DNA of 64,000 nt from Halorutilus salinus (GTDB lineage: Archaea > Halobacteriota > Halobacteria > Halobacteriales > Halorutilaceae), in NCBI RefSeq assembly GCF_026242195.1, contig NZ_RKLV01000009.1, positions 1 through 64,000 of the forward strand. Reading direction: 5' to 3'. The number at the start of each line of letters is the position of its first letter. Position 1 is the stretch's first letter. The notes below the pieces were generated by a model. That model made no database searches. It was not told the DNA's origin and saw nothing but the letters and a program-made list of their open reading frames with translations. The position numbers and the translations under genes were made by a program. This document shows positions 42,657 through 50,508 of the stretch, piece after piece.

Positions 42657-43795
42657 AGGTACGGCGCGAAACGTTCGACGCCTTCCTTGATACGTTCCTC
42701 GCTCGTCGCGTACGATACGCGCATGTAACCCGGCACGCCGAATGCGCTACCCGGCGTCGTGGCGACGTACTCCTCCTGTAGCACCTCCTCACAGAGCGCG
42801 GCGTCGTCTTCGGCGTCGACGGGTACGAAGGCGTAGAACGCCCCCTCCGGCTTGGGTATCTCAACACCCGCGTCGGCGAGCGCATCGACGAGCGTGTCGC
42901 GGCGCGACTCGAAGGCGTCGACCATCTTTTCGACAGGCTCCTGAGGACCGTCTATGGCGGCGACGGCACCGCGCTGTGCGAACGACGTGGCGCAAGAAAC
43001 CGAGTGTGAATGTACCTTCGACGCCTGTTCGCGTACGTCTTGGGAACCGACGAAGTAGCCGAGACGCCATCCCGTCATGGCGTACGACTTCGAGAAGCCG
43101 TTGACCGTCACCGTACGTTCGCTCATACCGTCCATCGCCGCGAGGGAGAGGTGTTCCGCCCCGTACGTGATCTTCTCGTAGATTTCGTCGCTTATCACCC
43201 GGAAGTCGTGGTCGACGGCGAGGTCACGTATCTCTTCGAGTTCGTCCTCCGAGAAGACGCCGCCCGTCGGGTTCGACGGCGTGTTGACCACCATGAGACG
43301 CGTGTCGTCGCTCACATGCTCGGCGAGGTCGACCTCTCCGGGCGTGAAACCCGTCTGAGGGTCGAGCGTAACGCGGTTTAGCTCGCCGCCCGCCATCTTC
43401 ACCATAGCCTCGTACGAGACCCACGCAGGATCGAGGAGTACGACCTCGTCACCATCACGTACGAGCGAGAATATAACCTCGAAAAGCGCCTGCTTCCCGC
43501 CCGGCGTCACGACAACCTCGTCACGCTCGACACGCAGGTCGTTCTCCTCCCTAAGCTTGTGGGCTATCGCCTCGCGCAGATCCGGTATACCCGCGCTCGG
43601 CGTGTACCCCGTCTCGCCACGGTCGAGCGACGCCTTAGCCTCCTCACGTATATGCTCCGGTGTCGTGAAGTCGGGTTCGCCGACGCTAAGGTCGACGACG
43701 TCCGCCCCCTTTCCTTCGAGTTCACCCGCGAGATCGCTTATACGTAACGTGGCGCTCGGCTCCACGCGCTCAACGGCTTCTGAGAACTTGCCCAT
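42653..43795 (-). CDS. Class I PLP-dependent aminotransferase (aspartate aminotransferase-like)
   Basis: 380 residues from ATG 43795 (MGKFSEAVERVEPSATLR). YTPSAGIPDLREAIA, NTPSNPTGGVFS (substrate Asn), ISDEIYEKITYG and the PLP-Lys motif NGFSKSYAMTGWRLGY are all present, and the C-terminal GYMRVSYATSEERI carries the carboxylate-binding Arg. Fits the AAT subgroup I-gamma of archaea and thermophiles. The exact amino acid substrate cannot be settled from sequence. Confidence 0.94.
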   Translation of the reverse strand: MGKFSEAVERVEPSATLRISDLAGELEGKGADVVDLSVGEPDFTTPEHIREEAKASLDRGETGYTPSAGIPDLREAIAHKLREENDLRVERDEVVVTPGGKQALFEVIFSLVRDGDEVVLLDPAWVSYEAMVKMAGGELNRVTLDPQTGFTPGEVDLAEHVSDDTRLMVVNTPSNPTGGVFSEDELEEIRDLAVDHDFRVISDEIYEKITYGAEHLSLAAMDGMSERTVTVNGFSKSYAMTGWRLGYFVGSQDVREQASKVHSHSVSCATSFAQRGAVAAIDGPQEPVEKMVDAFESRRDTLVDALADAGVEIPKPEGAFYAFVPVDAEDDAALCEEVLQEEYVATTPGSAFGVPGYMRVSYATSEERIKEGVERFAPYL

Positions 43796-43843
43796 GGGAT
43801 AAAGTACCACGCCCGTATAATAAGAGTCCCGCTTGTCGCCGCC

Positions 43844-44113
43844 TCAGTCGTCGGCGTTCTTGTCGGCGAGTTCACGCATACGTTCGCTGATACGTCCGCG
43901 ATCCGAAAACTCGTCGTCAGCCATGCTTTCAGCCATCTCCTGTCCCAGAACGAAGATAGCGTGTTTGTGCTCGCTCTTGCTCTGGTGTATGTCCGACGGT
44001 CCTACGTCGAGATCCCCGTACTCCTCGAAGACCTCTTCGCCCTCGGCGTCCTCGAAGTAGCCCTGAACCTCCGACATCAGCTCGTGTAGCTGTATGAGCT
44101 CTTCCTTATGCAT
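43844..44113 (-). CDS. UPF0058 family protein
   Basis: 89 residues. MHKEELIQLHELMSEVQGYFE and VGPSDIHQSKSEHKHAIFVLG are the hallmark segments of UPF0058, an archaeal helical family of unknown function with conserved His residues. No membrane segment. A GTTAAAG/CTTTAAC element near 44142-44148 lies upstream. Encoded divergently from the DUF6149 gene, about 90 bases away. Confidence 0.9.
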   Translation of the reverse strand: MHKEELIQLHELMSEVQGYFEDAEGEEVFEEYGDLDVGPSDIHQSKSEHKHAIFVLGQEMAESMADDEFSDRGRISERMRELADKNADD

Positions 44114-44202
44114 CGTGCTTTCGTCTACGTGCCGTGGGAAGTTAAAGCTTCGCCGGTACCCCGACTCGGTGAAGTTAAGAGGCGCGAGCGCGTACGTTCT
44201 CC

Positions 44203-44808
44203 ATGAAGATCCGGCAGACTGTCAGGCATTTTGCGGCGAAGAAGGCGCTTGAGACACCCGTCGTCGGAGGGGTTGTCAACGACAGGCTCGTCAGCCTGCA
44301 TACGGGCGTCTTTCTCGACAAAGCCGACGAAGCGCACGCCGAGGAAAGACGTGAACGTCTCGAAGGCTTCTTCGACGCCACGATGGACGCCTACCTGACC
44401 GCGCTCAACGAAGGCTATACGGAGGCTGAGGCGCGCGAGATCACGCATGTGCAGGCGAACTTCGACTTCTACAGCCACGGATGGACGGAGATGATGGAGT
44501 TCCCGGCTGGCGAGGTCGATGAGCATTACGACCGTTACGGTGACTTCTTCGAACGCCACGGGGTTACGGTCGAAGACCCTCTTGGGGCGTTCGGCGAAGC
44601 GCCCGACGCACCCGCGACGCCGGAGAAGCTCGACGAACCCGACCATCCCCACGCGGTCGAAGGGTACGACGACGGCGTCTACGTCGAGGATGAGAAGGGG
44701 GATACGGCACGCGGCGGACGCGACGAACCCGACGATGTCGATGTCTCCGAAGCCCCCGGTGTGGGGACGGACGGGGTAGACGCAGTACAGGAGGGCGACG
44801 ATGGCTGA
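44203..44808 (+). CDS. DUF6149 family haloarchaeal protein
   Basis: 201 residues. The first about 135 residues are helical with conserved-looking KIRQTVRHFAAKKALETP, LHTGVFLDKADEAH, THVQANFDFYSHGWTEMME and EHYDRYGDFFERHG; the rest is a disordered, very acidic tail. I recall this as DUF6149, restricted to haloarchaea. A TATA-like AAGTTAAG (44172-44179) lies 28 nt before the ATG. It overlaps mer by 8 bases, so a link to C1-folate metabolism or F420 enzymes is possible but is inference. Confidence 0.8.
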   Translation: MKIRQTVRHFAAKKALETPVVGGVVNDRLVSLHTGVFLDKADEAHAEERRERLEGFFDATMDAYLTALNEGYTEAEAREITHVQANFDFYSHGWTEMMEFPAGEVDEHYDRYGDFFERHGVTVEDPLGAFGEAPDAPATPEKLDEPDHPHAVEGYDDGVYVEDEKGDTARGGRDEPDDVDVSEAPGVGTDGVDAVQEGDDG

Positions 44809-45733
44809 TGTCGAACTCGTCGCCGAGGAGCCCGTCGACAGGCTCGTCTCACTCTCGGAGACGGCGGAGGACGAGGGCTTCGACGGCGTCTGGGTTACCG
44901 ACCACTACAACAACCGTAACCCGTTCGTCGCACTGACGGCGATAGCGGGGGCGACCGAGGATGTCGATATAGGACCCGGTATCACCAACCCTTACTACGC
45001 CCATCCCGCGTACACGGCGAACGCGGTTGCGACTCTCGACGAGTACACCGGCGGACGCGCGCGTCTCGGTGTCGGACCCGGCGACCCCAATACGCTCAAG
45101 GCGCTCGAAATCGAACGTGACTCTCCGCTGTACGAGGTTCTCGACGCCGTTAAGCTTACGCGCTCCCTGCTCGCCGGCGAGAAGGTGACCGAGGAGGGTC
45201 TTACCAAGGGTGCAAAGCTAAACTACGAGACGGAGACAGTACCCGTCTACGTCGGCGCACAGGGTCCCAACATGCTCCGTATGGCTAACGACCACGGCGA
45301 CGGTATACTCATAAACGCGTCACATCCTGACGACTTCGTCTGGTCGTTCGAGCAGATAGACGAAGCCGACGCCGAGATCGTCGCGTATACCTCGTTCTCG
45401 GTGAGCGACAACCGCGAGGAGGCGAAGAAGTCGGCACGCCAGCCCGTGGCGTTCATCGCGTCCGCGTCACCGCCGCCGGTTCTCGAACGGCACGGTGTCG
45501 ACGCCGAACTCGCGGACGAAATAGGCGGTCATATCGAACGTGGCGAGTTCTCGGAGGCGTTCGGTAAGGTTACCGACCCGATGCTCGACGCTTTCTCCGT
45601 CTACGGAACCCCGGAGGAGTGCGGCGAGCGCGTCGACGCACTGTACGAGACGGGCGTCGACACCGTGGTTGTAGGTTCGCCCCTCGGTCCCGAACCTAAG
45701 GAGGCGTTACGTGTAACGTCCGAGTTAGTCTGA
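44801..45733 (+). CDS. mer: 5,10-methylene-tetrahydrofolate (H4MPT-type) reductase, F420-dependent
   Basis: 310 residues of the LLM (luciferase-like) TIM-barrel family. Motifs include VTDHYNNRNPFVALTAIA, IGPGITNPYYAHPAYTANAVATLDE, GRARLGVGPGDPNTLKAL and VPVYVGAQGPNMLRMA, all close to methanogen Mer. In haloarchaea, which use folate rather than methanopterin, Mer homologues are thought to reduce methylene-tetrahydrofolate, for example for methionine synthesis. Overlaps the DUF6149 gene by 8 bases. The first copy of a 31-bp repeat covers its stop codon. Confidence 0.9.
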   Translation: MADVELVAEEPVDRLVSLSETAEDEGFDGVWVTDHYNNRNPFVALTAIAGATEDVDIGPGITNPYYAHPAYTANAVATLDEYTGGRARLGVGPGDPNTLKALEIERDSPLYEVLDAVKLTRSLLAGEKVTEEGLTKGAKLNYETETVPVYVGAQGPNMLRMANDHGDGILINASHPDDFVWSFEQIDEADAEIVAYTSFSVSDNREEAKKSARQPVAFIASASPPPVLERHGVDAELADEIGGHIERGEFSEAFGKVTDPMLDAFSVYGTPEECGERVDALYETGVDTVVVGSPLGPEPKEALRVTSELV

Positions 45734-45820
45734 GAGCAAAGACGGGTTCTTACACGTCCATCGACTTCGCCCGTCGTCTCGTCCGTCTCGTCTGAGAGCT
45801 ACGACGGGTTTTTACGCGTC
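45728..45820. repeat. Imperfect 31-bp direct repeat at the mer/nob1 junction
   Basis: 45728-45758 and 45790-45820 match at 27 of 31 bases. The second copy encodes the last codons and stop of nob1 (leftward) and the first overlaps the mer stop, so it looks like a duplicated nob1 3' end. Both carry a T-run (GGGTTCTTAC, GGGTTTTTAC), which could serve as a transcription stop. Confidence 0.75.
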
Positions 45821-46260
45821 GTTTCCGACCCGCATACTCCGCACCGTTTCTTTTCGTCGTAGACGCGTCCGCATCCCGCGCACTGATAACGCCAGTCGCG
45901 TTCCTCATCGATACGTTTCTTTCCTATACCTCTGCTCCCGACACCGAGACGTGACGCGACGTTCTGCATCGCGTAGTCGTCGGTGACGAGCGTCGCGTCT
46001 TCGTCGCATGCGAGAGCGACGAGACGTATGTCGGTACCGCTAAGGACGGACGCGTCGCCCGTCTCACGCGCCGCACCGCGCACCTCGCGCACCGCTTCGT
46101 CCGACGGCGTTTCGAGTCTCATCCCCTGCCCTACCGTGGCGTCGAAACGGAAACGCGAGGCGTCTTCGAGTTCGTCGCGCACACCCGGTAAGGAGAGAGC
46201 GTCCTCGTCGCCTTCGAGCGACCTGTCCTCGATAAAGAACGACGAGTCGAGTACGAGCAC
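45799..46260 (-). CDS. nob1: Nob1-type PIN-domain endonuclease
   Basis: 153 residues. PIN-domain acids: Asp in VLDSSFFI, Glu in RLETPSDE, Asp in SGTDIRLVALA and DD in LVTDDYAMQNVA, the last being a Nob1 hallmark. The C-terminal zinc ribbon CAGCGRVYDEKKRCGVCGS ends the protein. Nob1 makes the 3' end of 16S rRNA during small-subunit maturation. Abuts the PRC-barrel gene (1-base overlap), a frequent pairing in haloarchaea. Confidence 0.93.
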   Translation of the reverse strand: MLVLDSSFFIEDRSLEGDEDALSLPGVRDELEDASRFRFDATVGQGMRLETPSDEAVREVRGAARETGDASVLSGTDIRLVALACDEDATLVTDDYAMQNVASRLGVGSRGIGKKRIDEERDWRYQCAGCGRVYDEKKRCGVCGSETTRKNPS

Positions 46261-46496
46261 TATCGCTTGATTACGATGTAGTCCTTGACCGCGGACAGAC
46301 GCCGCGTCGGTATATGAACGTCGCCGTCGTCACGTACCTCGTACCTGTCGCGCGCCTTCTCCGTAGGGTCTACGACGAGGTCGCCGAGGTTACCCGTTTC
46401 GAGGTCACACGTGATGTTACGGAGTTCGCCGAGTTCGGTTCCGTCGTTTCCCATTACGTCCATCTCGGTCAGGTTCATTCCGAGTACCTTACTCAT
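46260..46496 (-). CDS. PRC-barrel domain protein
   Basis: 78 residues, a single PRC-barrel: VMGNDGTELGELRNITCDLETGNLGDLVV followed by RYEVRDDGDVHIPTRRLSAVKDYIVI. The family includes the RimM C-terminal domain, which binds ribosomal protein S19, and stand-alone archaeal proteins of uncertain role. Sitting directly before nob1 suggests a function in ribosome maturation. Confidence 0.9.
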   Translation of the reverse strand: MSKVLGMNLTEMDVMGNDGTELGELRNITCDLETGNLGDLVVDPTEKARDRYEVRDDGDVHIPTRRLSAVKDYIVIKR

Positions 46497-46544
46497 ACGT
46501 CGCCTAACGGGTGGATCCGGCTTAACCCTGTCGCTCGTTCGTCC

Positions 46545-47450
46545 TCACTCGCCGTGGTAGACCATACGGTTACGTAACGCGTCGGCGGAAAGACGCCCCA
46601 GAGCCGGGTTGAGTACGACGACGCGCCCCGAAACGTCGAGGCTTTCGACGCCCGCGAGCGCGACGCCACCGGCGGGTGAGACGGAGACACCCTCACGTGA
46701 TGCGTCGAGACACGCGTCGAGTGCGTCGCCATCGGATACTGCGACCGCCTCGCCGTTTGCCTCGACGGTCGCCCTGAGTTCATCGACACGTGGGGGCGAC
46801 GGGTCTTCGAGTTCGCCGACCACGGTGTCGGGTGTTTCAACCTCCTCGGACAGCGTCGCGCACCCTTCGGGCTGTACGGCGTGTACGGGAACACCGTCGA
46901 GTTCGTCGGCGAAGGCTGTGTAGAGATCCCCGGTTCCGACGGGACAGACGACCGCATCGGGATCCGTCTCTGCAACCTCGCGCGCCGCCGTTGCGTATCC
47001 CGCGCGCAGACGGTCGTCGGGCGAAGATACGGCGTAGCCGTCGTCCTCGTCCGCCTCACGGCGCGCGTCGTTGAGGTTGCCGCGTACGACCTTCATGTCG
47101 CCGCCGTGGACATTCACCGAAGCCTTGACATCGAAACGCGTACGTGACGGAACGTAGGCTTTGGAGCCGATACCCGCACGCGCCGTGTAGCAAGCCACGG
47201 AGACGGCGAGGTCGCCCGCGGCGTGACACGTGACGCGTTCCGCACCCTCGTCGCGCGCTACGGAGACACCGACGGAGACAGCGCGGTCGTGTATGCTCCC
47301 CGTCGGGTTACGTGACTCGTCCTTGAAAAGTAGCTCCTCAACGCCGAGGTCGTCGGCGATACACGGCGCGGGTACGACCGGCGTGTCGCCCTCCTCCGAT
47401 GTCACGGGGTTCACGTCGGGTAGGTCGTCCTCTCTTTCCCAGATGCTCAT
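46545..47450 (-). CDS. Threonine synthase-like PLP-fold protein lacking the active-site Lys
   Basis: 301 residues, a shortened relative of threonine synthase. The aldimine motif reads NPTGSIHDRA, so His54 stands where the PLP-binding Lys should be (compare [10 protein letters not shown] in thrC at 27403). The Asn of the substrate loop is also altered (HAAGDLAVSVA against [11 protein letters not shown]). The phosphate-binding loop survives as CPVGTGDLY. So it may bind PLP or an amino acid but should not catalyse beta- or gamma-replacement. The N-terminal zinc-ribbon region is missing. 4-base overlap with the HAD gene upstream. Confidence 0.8.
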   Translation of the reverse strand: MSIWEREDDLPDVNPVTSEEGDTPVVPAPCIADDLGVEELLFKDESRNPTGSIHDRAVSVGVSVARDEGAERVTCHAAGDLAVSVACYTARAGIGSKAYVPSRTRFDVKASVNVHGGDMKVVRGNLNDARREADEDDGYAVSSPDDRLRAGYATAAREVAETDPDAVVCPVGTGDLYTAFADELDGVPVHAVQPEGCATLSEEVETPDTVVGELEDPSPPRVDELRATVEANGEAVAVSDGDALDACLDASREGVSVSPAGGVALAGVESLDVSGRVVVLNPALGRLSADALRNRMVYHGE

Positions 47451-48049
47451 AGAACCTCCGGCACCTCCGTCAGGTCGTCGACCGTGTGGTCGGGTTCCCC
47501 ATGGGCGGTGCCGTCGCCGTGGCTGTTCTTGACCCAGACCGTCTCCATGCCGAACCGCTCCGCCATCACGAGGTCGGTACTCACCTCGTCGCCGACCATG
47601 ACGGCGTCGTCGTAGCCGTCACAGAGACGCGAGTAGCCTTCGGGGTGCGGCTTGACACGTCCGATATCGCTCGAAACCACGGTGTCGTCGAAAAGGTCGG
47701 CGATACCGAGGCGTCCGAGAAACCCGTCGATCCAGACGCGAACCTGATCCGTAAACAGGGCGAGCGAGTGGTCGTCGGCGAGTTCACGCAGGACTCGTTC
47801 GCGGTCGTCGGGTAGCGAAACTGCCTCCTTCCGCTCCTCAAGGTACGCACGGCAGTCTTCGACGGTGTCGCCCGAAAGTGCGGAGAGAGCGCGCAGGTAC
47901 TCGTCCTCCGTCTGTATAATCCCCCTCTCGAACGCCGAGTAAGCGACGAACGCGGGATGGCGCACGACACCGTCGCCGAGCGTCCGCGAGTACTCGTAGT
48001 CGTCGATACGGTCAACGATCGTACCGCCGTAGTCAAGAACTATCCTCAT
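47447..48049 (-). CDS. HAD-superfamily hydrolase
   Basis: 200 residues. Motif I LDYGGTIVD has the nucleophile Asp but Gly at the usual second Asp (DxGGT), a variation common in this superfamily. Motif II is LFTDQVRVW, motif III the Lys in GRVKPHPEG, and motif IV VMVGDEVSTDLVMAE. The alpha-helical cap lies between residues about 20 and 90. Probable small-molecule phosphatase. Translationally coupled to the threonine synthase-like gene, so the two may act on one substrate. Confidence 0.88.
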   Translation of the reverse strand: MRIVLDYGGTIVDRIDDYEYSRTLGDGVVRHPAFVAYSAFERGIIQTEDEYLRALSALSGDTVEDCRAYLEERKEAVSLPDDRERVLRELADDHSLALFTDQVRVWIDGFLGRLGIADLFDDTVVSSDIGRVKPHPEGYSRLCDGYDDAVMVGDEVSTDLVMAERFGMETVWVKNSHGDGTAHGEPDHTVDDLTEVPEVL

Positions 48050-48192
48050 ACAGTAAAGTACCGGCGTAAGGTCTTCCCTCTTTCGACGTACACCGAACAG
48101 GAGACGAGAGGTAGCTTATCTGAGACGACAGCCCTGATGAGGTCTAAGTTAGGTAGCAAAGAGTGAAGTTAACCGAGTTACATGTTCTGTGC

Positions 48193-48486
48193 ATGTCGAA
48201 GAAGCCGGTGCCTTTCGGAGAGGGTTCACGTAGCATCCTCGGCATCGTCTCCGCCTTTCTCGTCCTCATTGGCTACGCGCTCGCCGGCTTCGGCGCTATA
48301 CTGATACTCGACGGCGGTATACGTGTCGTCTCTATGGTTCTACAGCACGGTGTTCTCGTCGCGCCACGGAGCGTAAGCGTAGAGTTCGTAACCGCCGTAT
48401 CGCTCGTGGTCGCGGGTGTCGTCGTGTTCATCGTCGGACGTTTCTTCGCCGGGGTTGCGTCCGCGAGGGCACAGCGTTACACGTAA
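48193..48486 (+). CDS. Hypothetical small membrane protein, two helices
   Basis: 97 residues from ATG 48193, with helices at about 14-38 and 60-85 and a short loop containing VLQHGVLVAPRS. A TATA-like AAGTTAACC (48166-48174) supports this start. No family recognised. Its 3' end overlaps the convergent UbiA gene by 10 bases. Confidence 0.65.
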   Translation: MSKKPVPFGEGSRSILGIVSAFLVLIGYALAGFGAILILDGGIRVVSMVLQHGVLVAPRSVSVEFVTAVSLVVAGVVVFIVGRFFAGVASARAQRYT

Positions 48487-49340
48487 CCCGCTAACTCGGC
48501 GAGTACGACCGTACCCGCGAGGAAGACGTGTTCGCCGTCTATGACCAAGCCGTAGAACAACGTACCGCGATCCCTCGTAGCGAAAGGCGTGTACGCGACG
48601 GTGTAGCAGAGGTAGACGAGTAGGACGAGGAGGTCACGCGAAACGACCGAGGCGGAGGCTAAGACGACGGGGACGAGGGCGATGTAGACGATCGCCGAAC
48701 CAATACGTGTCGCATGCGATCCGTAGACGTTCGGGACGGTACGTATACCCTCCTGTCGGTCGCCCTCGATGTCCTTTATGTCGAAAAGCGCCGCGGCGAC
48801 GGTGAGCGTAACGCCGAAGAAGACCGACAGGAACAGAACCTCGGCGTCGAAAAGGACGCCGTAGTAGACGCCGACGCCGAGAGGTATAGCCCCCCACGCG
48901 AAGCCGACGATGAGGTTCTTGACCAACAGGACGCGTTTGGCGCGACCGACCGAGTAGACGATACCGACGACGACGGGGAGCGCGACGAAGGTCGCTCCGG
49001 GCAGGTCGAAGACGAAGGCGAGAACGAGTGCGGTCAGGTACAGGACGACACCGACGGCGAAGAGCGCGCGCCCGTACCTCCGCGTGAAGTTCGCACGCCG
49101 GGGGACGTTCTCCTCGTCCTCCGAGATATCCGTTATACGGTTGAACGAGTAGACGAAAAGCGTCGCGGCGAAGACTATGAAAAGAGGCACGGGATCGGGA
49201 CGGAGGTCGGCGAGCAGTACGGTCGTGACCGCGACCGATGTCGCCGAAAGCGATATGAAGACGTTGCTGTGTACGAGTAGCTCGACCGCGGCGACGATGG
49301 GTGAGAACGACCGCCGAACCGCCGTCGCTGTGTCGGTCAT
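48477..49340 (-). CDS. UbiA-family prenyltransferase-like membrane protein
   Basis: 287 residues, about eight hydrophobic helices. The two Asp-rich motifs are FNRITDISEDEEN (about 68-80; N/D-x-x-x-D-x-x-x-D) and FDIKDIEGDRQEG (about 183-195), which bind Mg-prenyl diphosphate. UbiA enzymes attach prenyl chains in quinone, heme or archaeal lipid synthesis. Which acceptor is used is not evident; haloarchaea have several paralogues. Confidence 0.88.
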   Translation of the reverse strand: MTDTATAVRRSFSPIVAAVELLVHSNVFISLSATSVAVTTVLLADLRPDPVPLFIVFAATLFVYSFNRITDISEDEENVPRRANFTRRYGRALFAVGVVLYLTALVLAFVFDLPGATFVALPVVVGIVYSVGRAKRVLLVKNLIVGFAWGAIPLGVGVYYGVLFDAEVLFLSVFFGVTLTVAAALFDIKDIEGDRQEGIRTVPNVYGSHATRIGSAIVYIALVPVVLASASVVSRDLLVLLVYLCYTVAYTPFATRDRGTLFYGLVIDGEHVFLAGTVVLAELAGYV

Positions 49341-49440
49341 CTACCGACCGTACGCGCCCCGGACTGTTGACTCTTCCGTGTCCGAACCCGACGGCTCTTT
49401 ACGAACAACCGTATAAACCACCGCTTATGGACGGGAAGAA

Positions 49441-49447
49441 GGTTTAG
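49441..49447 (+). promoter_or_regulatory. TATA-like box for R2-like oxidase gene
   Basis: GGTTTAG centred 27 nt before ATG 49471; a second AT-rich element (GTATAAAC, near 49410) lies further upstream. The 49341-49470 interval holds nothing else recognisable. Confidence 0.4.
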
Positions 49448-49470
49448 ACCGTTCGAACCCAATAAGGCGT

Positions 49471-50466
49471 ATGGCGCTTGACTACGACAGCCTTGAATCG
49501 CCTTTCGAGTGGTACCGCGCGGCTAAGAAACACGGTGTCTGGGATCCGGAGGAGATAGATTTCGAGCAGGACAGACGCGACTGGGAGGAGAAGTTCGACG
49601 AGGAGGAGCGCAGACAGTTCATGACTATCTGTTCGCTTTTCTACGAGGGCGAGGAGTCTGTGACACAGACGCTCGCGCCGTATCCCATGGCTGTCGGAGC
49701 GCTTGAGGACGCGAGCTTCGACACGCTTCAGGAGGAGATGTACCTCACGACGCATCTCTGGGAGGAGTCGAAACACGTCGACTTCTTCAGCAGGTACTTT
49801 AACGAGGTCTTCGGCACGCAGGATACCATGGGAGGCGACTTCGACGAAGGCTTCTGGAACCCTGAGATACAGGAGTACCTCATCGACGACCTCGACCGAG
49901 TTTCGGGTGAGCTACGCGACGCCGTCGGACGCGCCGAGCAGTCGAAGAGACAGGGCGACGAGGATGAGATAGAACGTACACAGCGCGAACTCCGGCACAG
50001 GCTCGGCGACGCGACGATGCATTACATGGGTATCGTAGAGGCACAGCTCGCCGAAACGGGTTACAACGTACTCGAACAGGCTCTCGACGAGAAGGACGCG
50101 ATGCCCGGCTTTCAGAAGGGCATGCGTATGACTCAGAAGGACGAGGCGCGGCATATCAACAACGGAAGATGGCTTATGAAACGTCTCGCCGAGGAGGATC
50201 CGAGCATCGTACGTGAGCAGTACGAGCCGCATATACGCCGTTTCGAGGATGTTGTCGTGGGCCCGACGGTGCAGAACATCTACGTCCCCAACCCGCTCGG
50301 CGTCGATCTCCCCGATATGGTCGATGCGTCGCTCAGCTACATGCGTTCGAGCTTCGAGACAGTAGGTAAGGAGAAGTTCAGCGACGAGTTCCACGAGGAG
50401 TACATAGAGAAGACCGACGCCGAACTCGAAGCCAGAATCATGCGTAAGGTGCAGGAAGCCGCATAG
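49471..50466 (+). CDS. R2-like ligand-binding oxidase (R2lox), ferritin fold
   Basis: 331 residues, resembling ribonucleotide reductase R2. Likely metal ligands are E61, E99, H102, E190, E225 and H228: the ExxH pairs WEESKH and KDEARH are spaced as in R2lox, and E190 to E225 is 35 residues. V64 (three after E61) and Y185 (five before E190) match the Val-Tyr cross-link pair of R2lox, which true R2 proteins lack. R2lox binds a Mn/Fe pair and a fatty acid; its reaction is unknown. A charged insertion of about 25 residues (about 155-180) is unusual. No R1 gene is adjacent. Confidence 0.85.
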   Translation: MALDYDSLESPFEWYRAAKKHGVWDPEEIDFEQDRRDWEEKFDEEERRQFMTICSLFYEGEESVTQTLAPYPMAVGALEDASFDTLQEEMYLTTHLWEESKHVDFFSRYFNEVFGTQDTMGGDFDEGFWNPEIQEYLIDDLDRVSGELRDAVGRAEQSKRQGDEDEIERTQRELRHRLGDATMHYMGIVEAQLAETGYNVLEQALDEKDAMPGFQKGMRMTQKDEARHINNGRWLMKRLAEEDPSIVREQYEPHIRRFEDVVVGPTVQNIYVPNPLGVDLPDMVDASLSYMRSSFETVGKEKFSDEFHEEYIEKTDAELEARIMRKVQEAA

Positions 50467-50508
50467 GACGCCGCAACCCTTTTGCGGTACGACGGCGTGC
50501 CCAACCGT

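Noticed and set aside
47447-48049. HAD protein regarded as inactive because motif I is DxG rather than DxD
   Set aside because: The DxGG variant is common among functional HAD-superfamily members; the nucleophile Asp and other motifs are present.
49471-50466. Annotation as ribonucleotide reductase small subunit
   Set aside because: The ligand spacing and the Val-Tyr pair fit R2lox better, and no large subunit gene is nearby.
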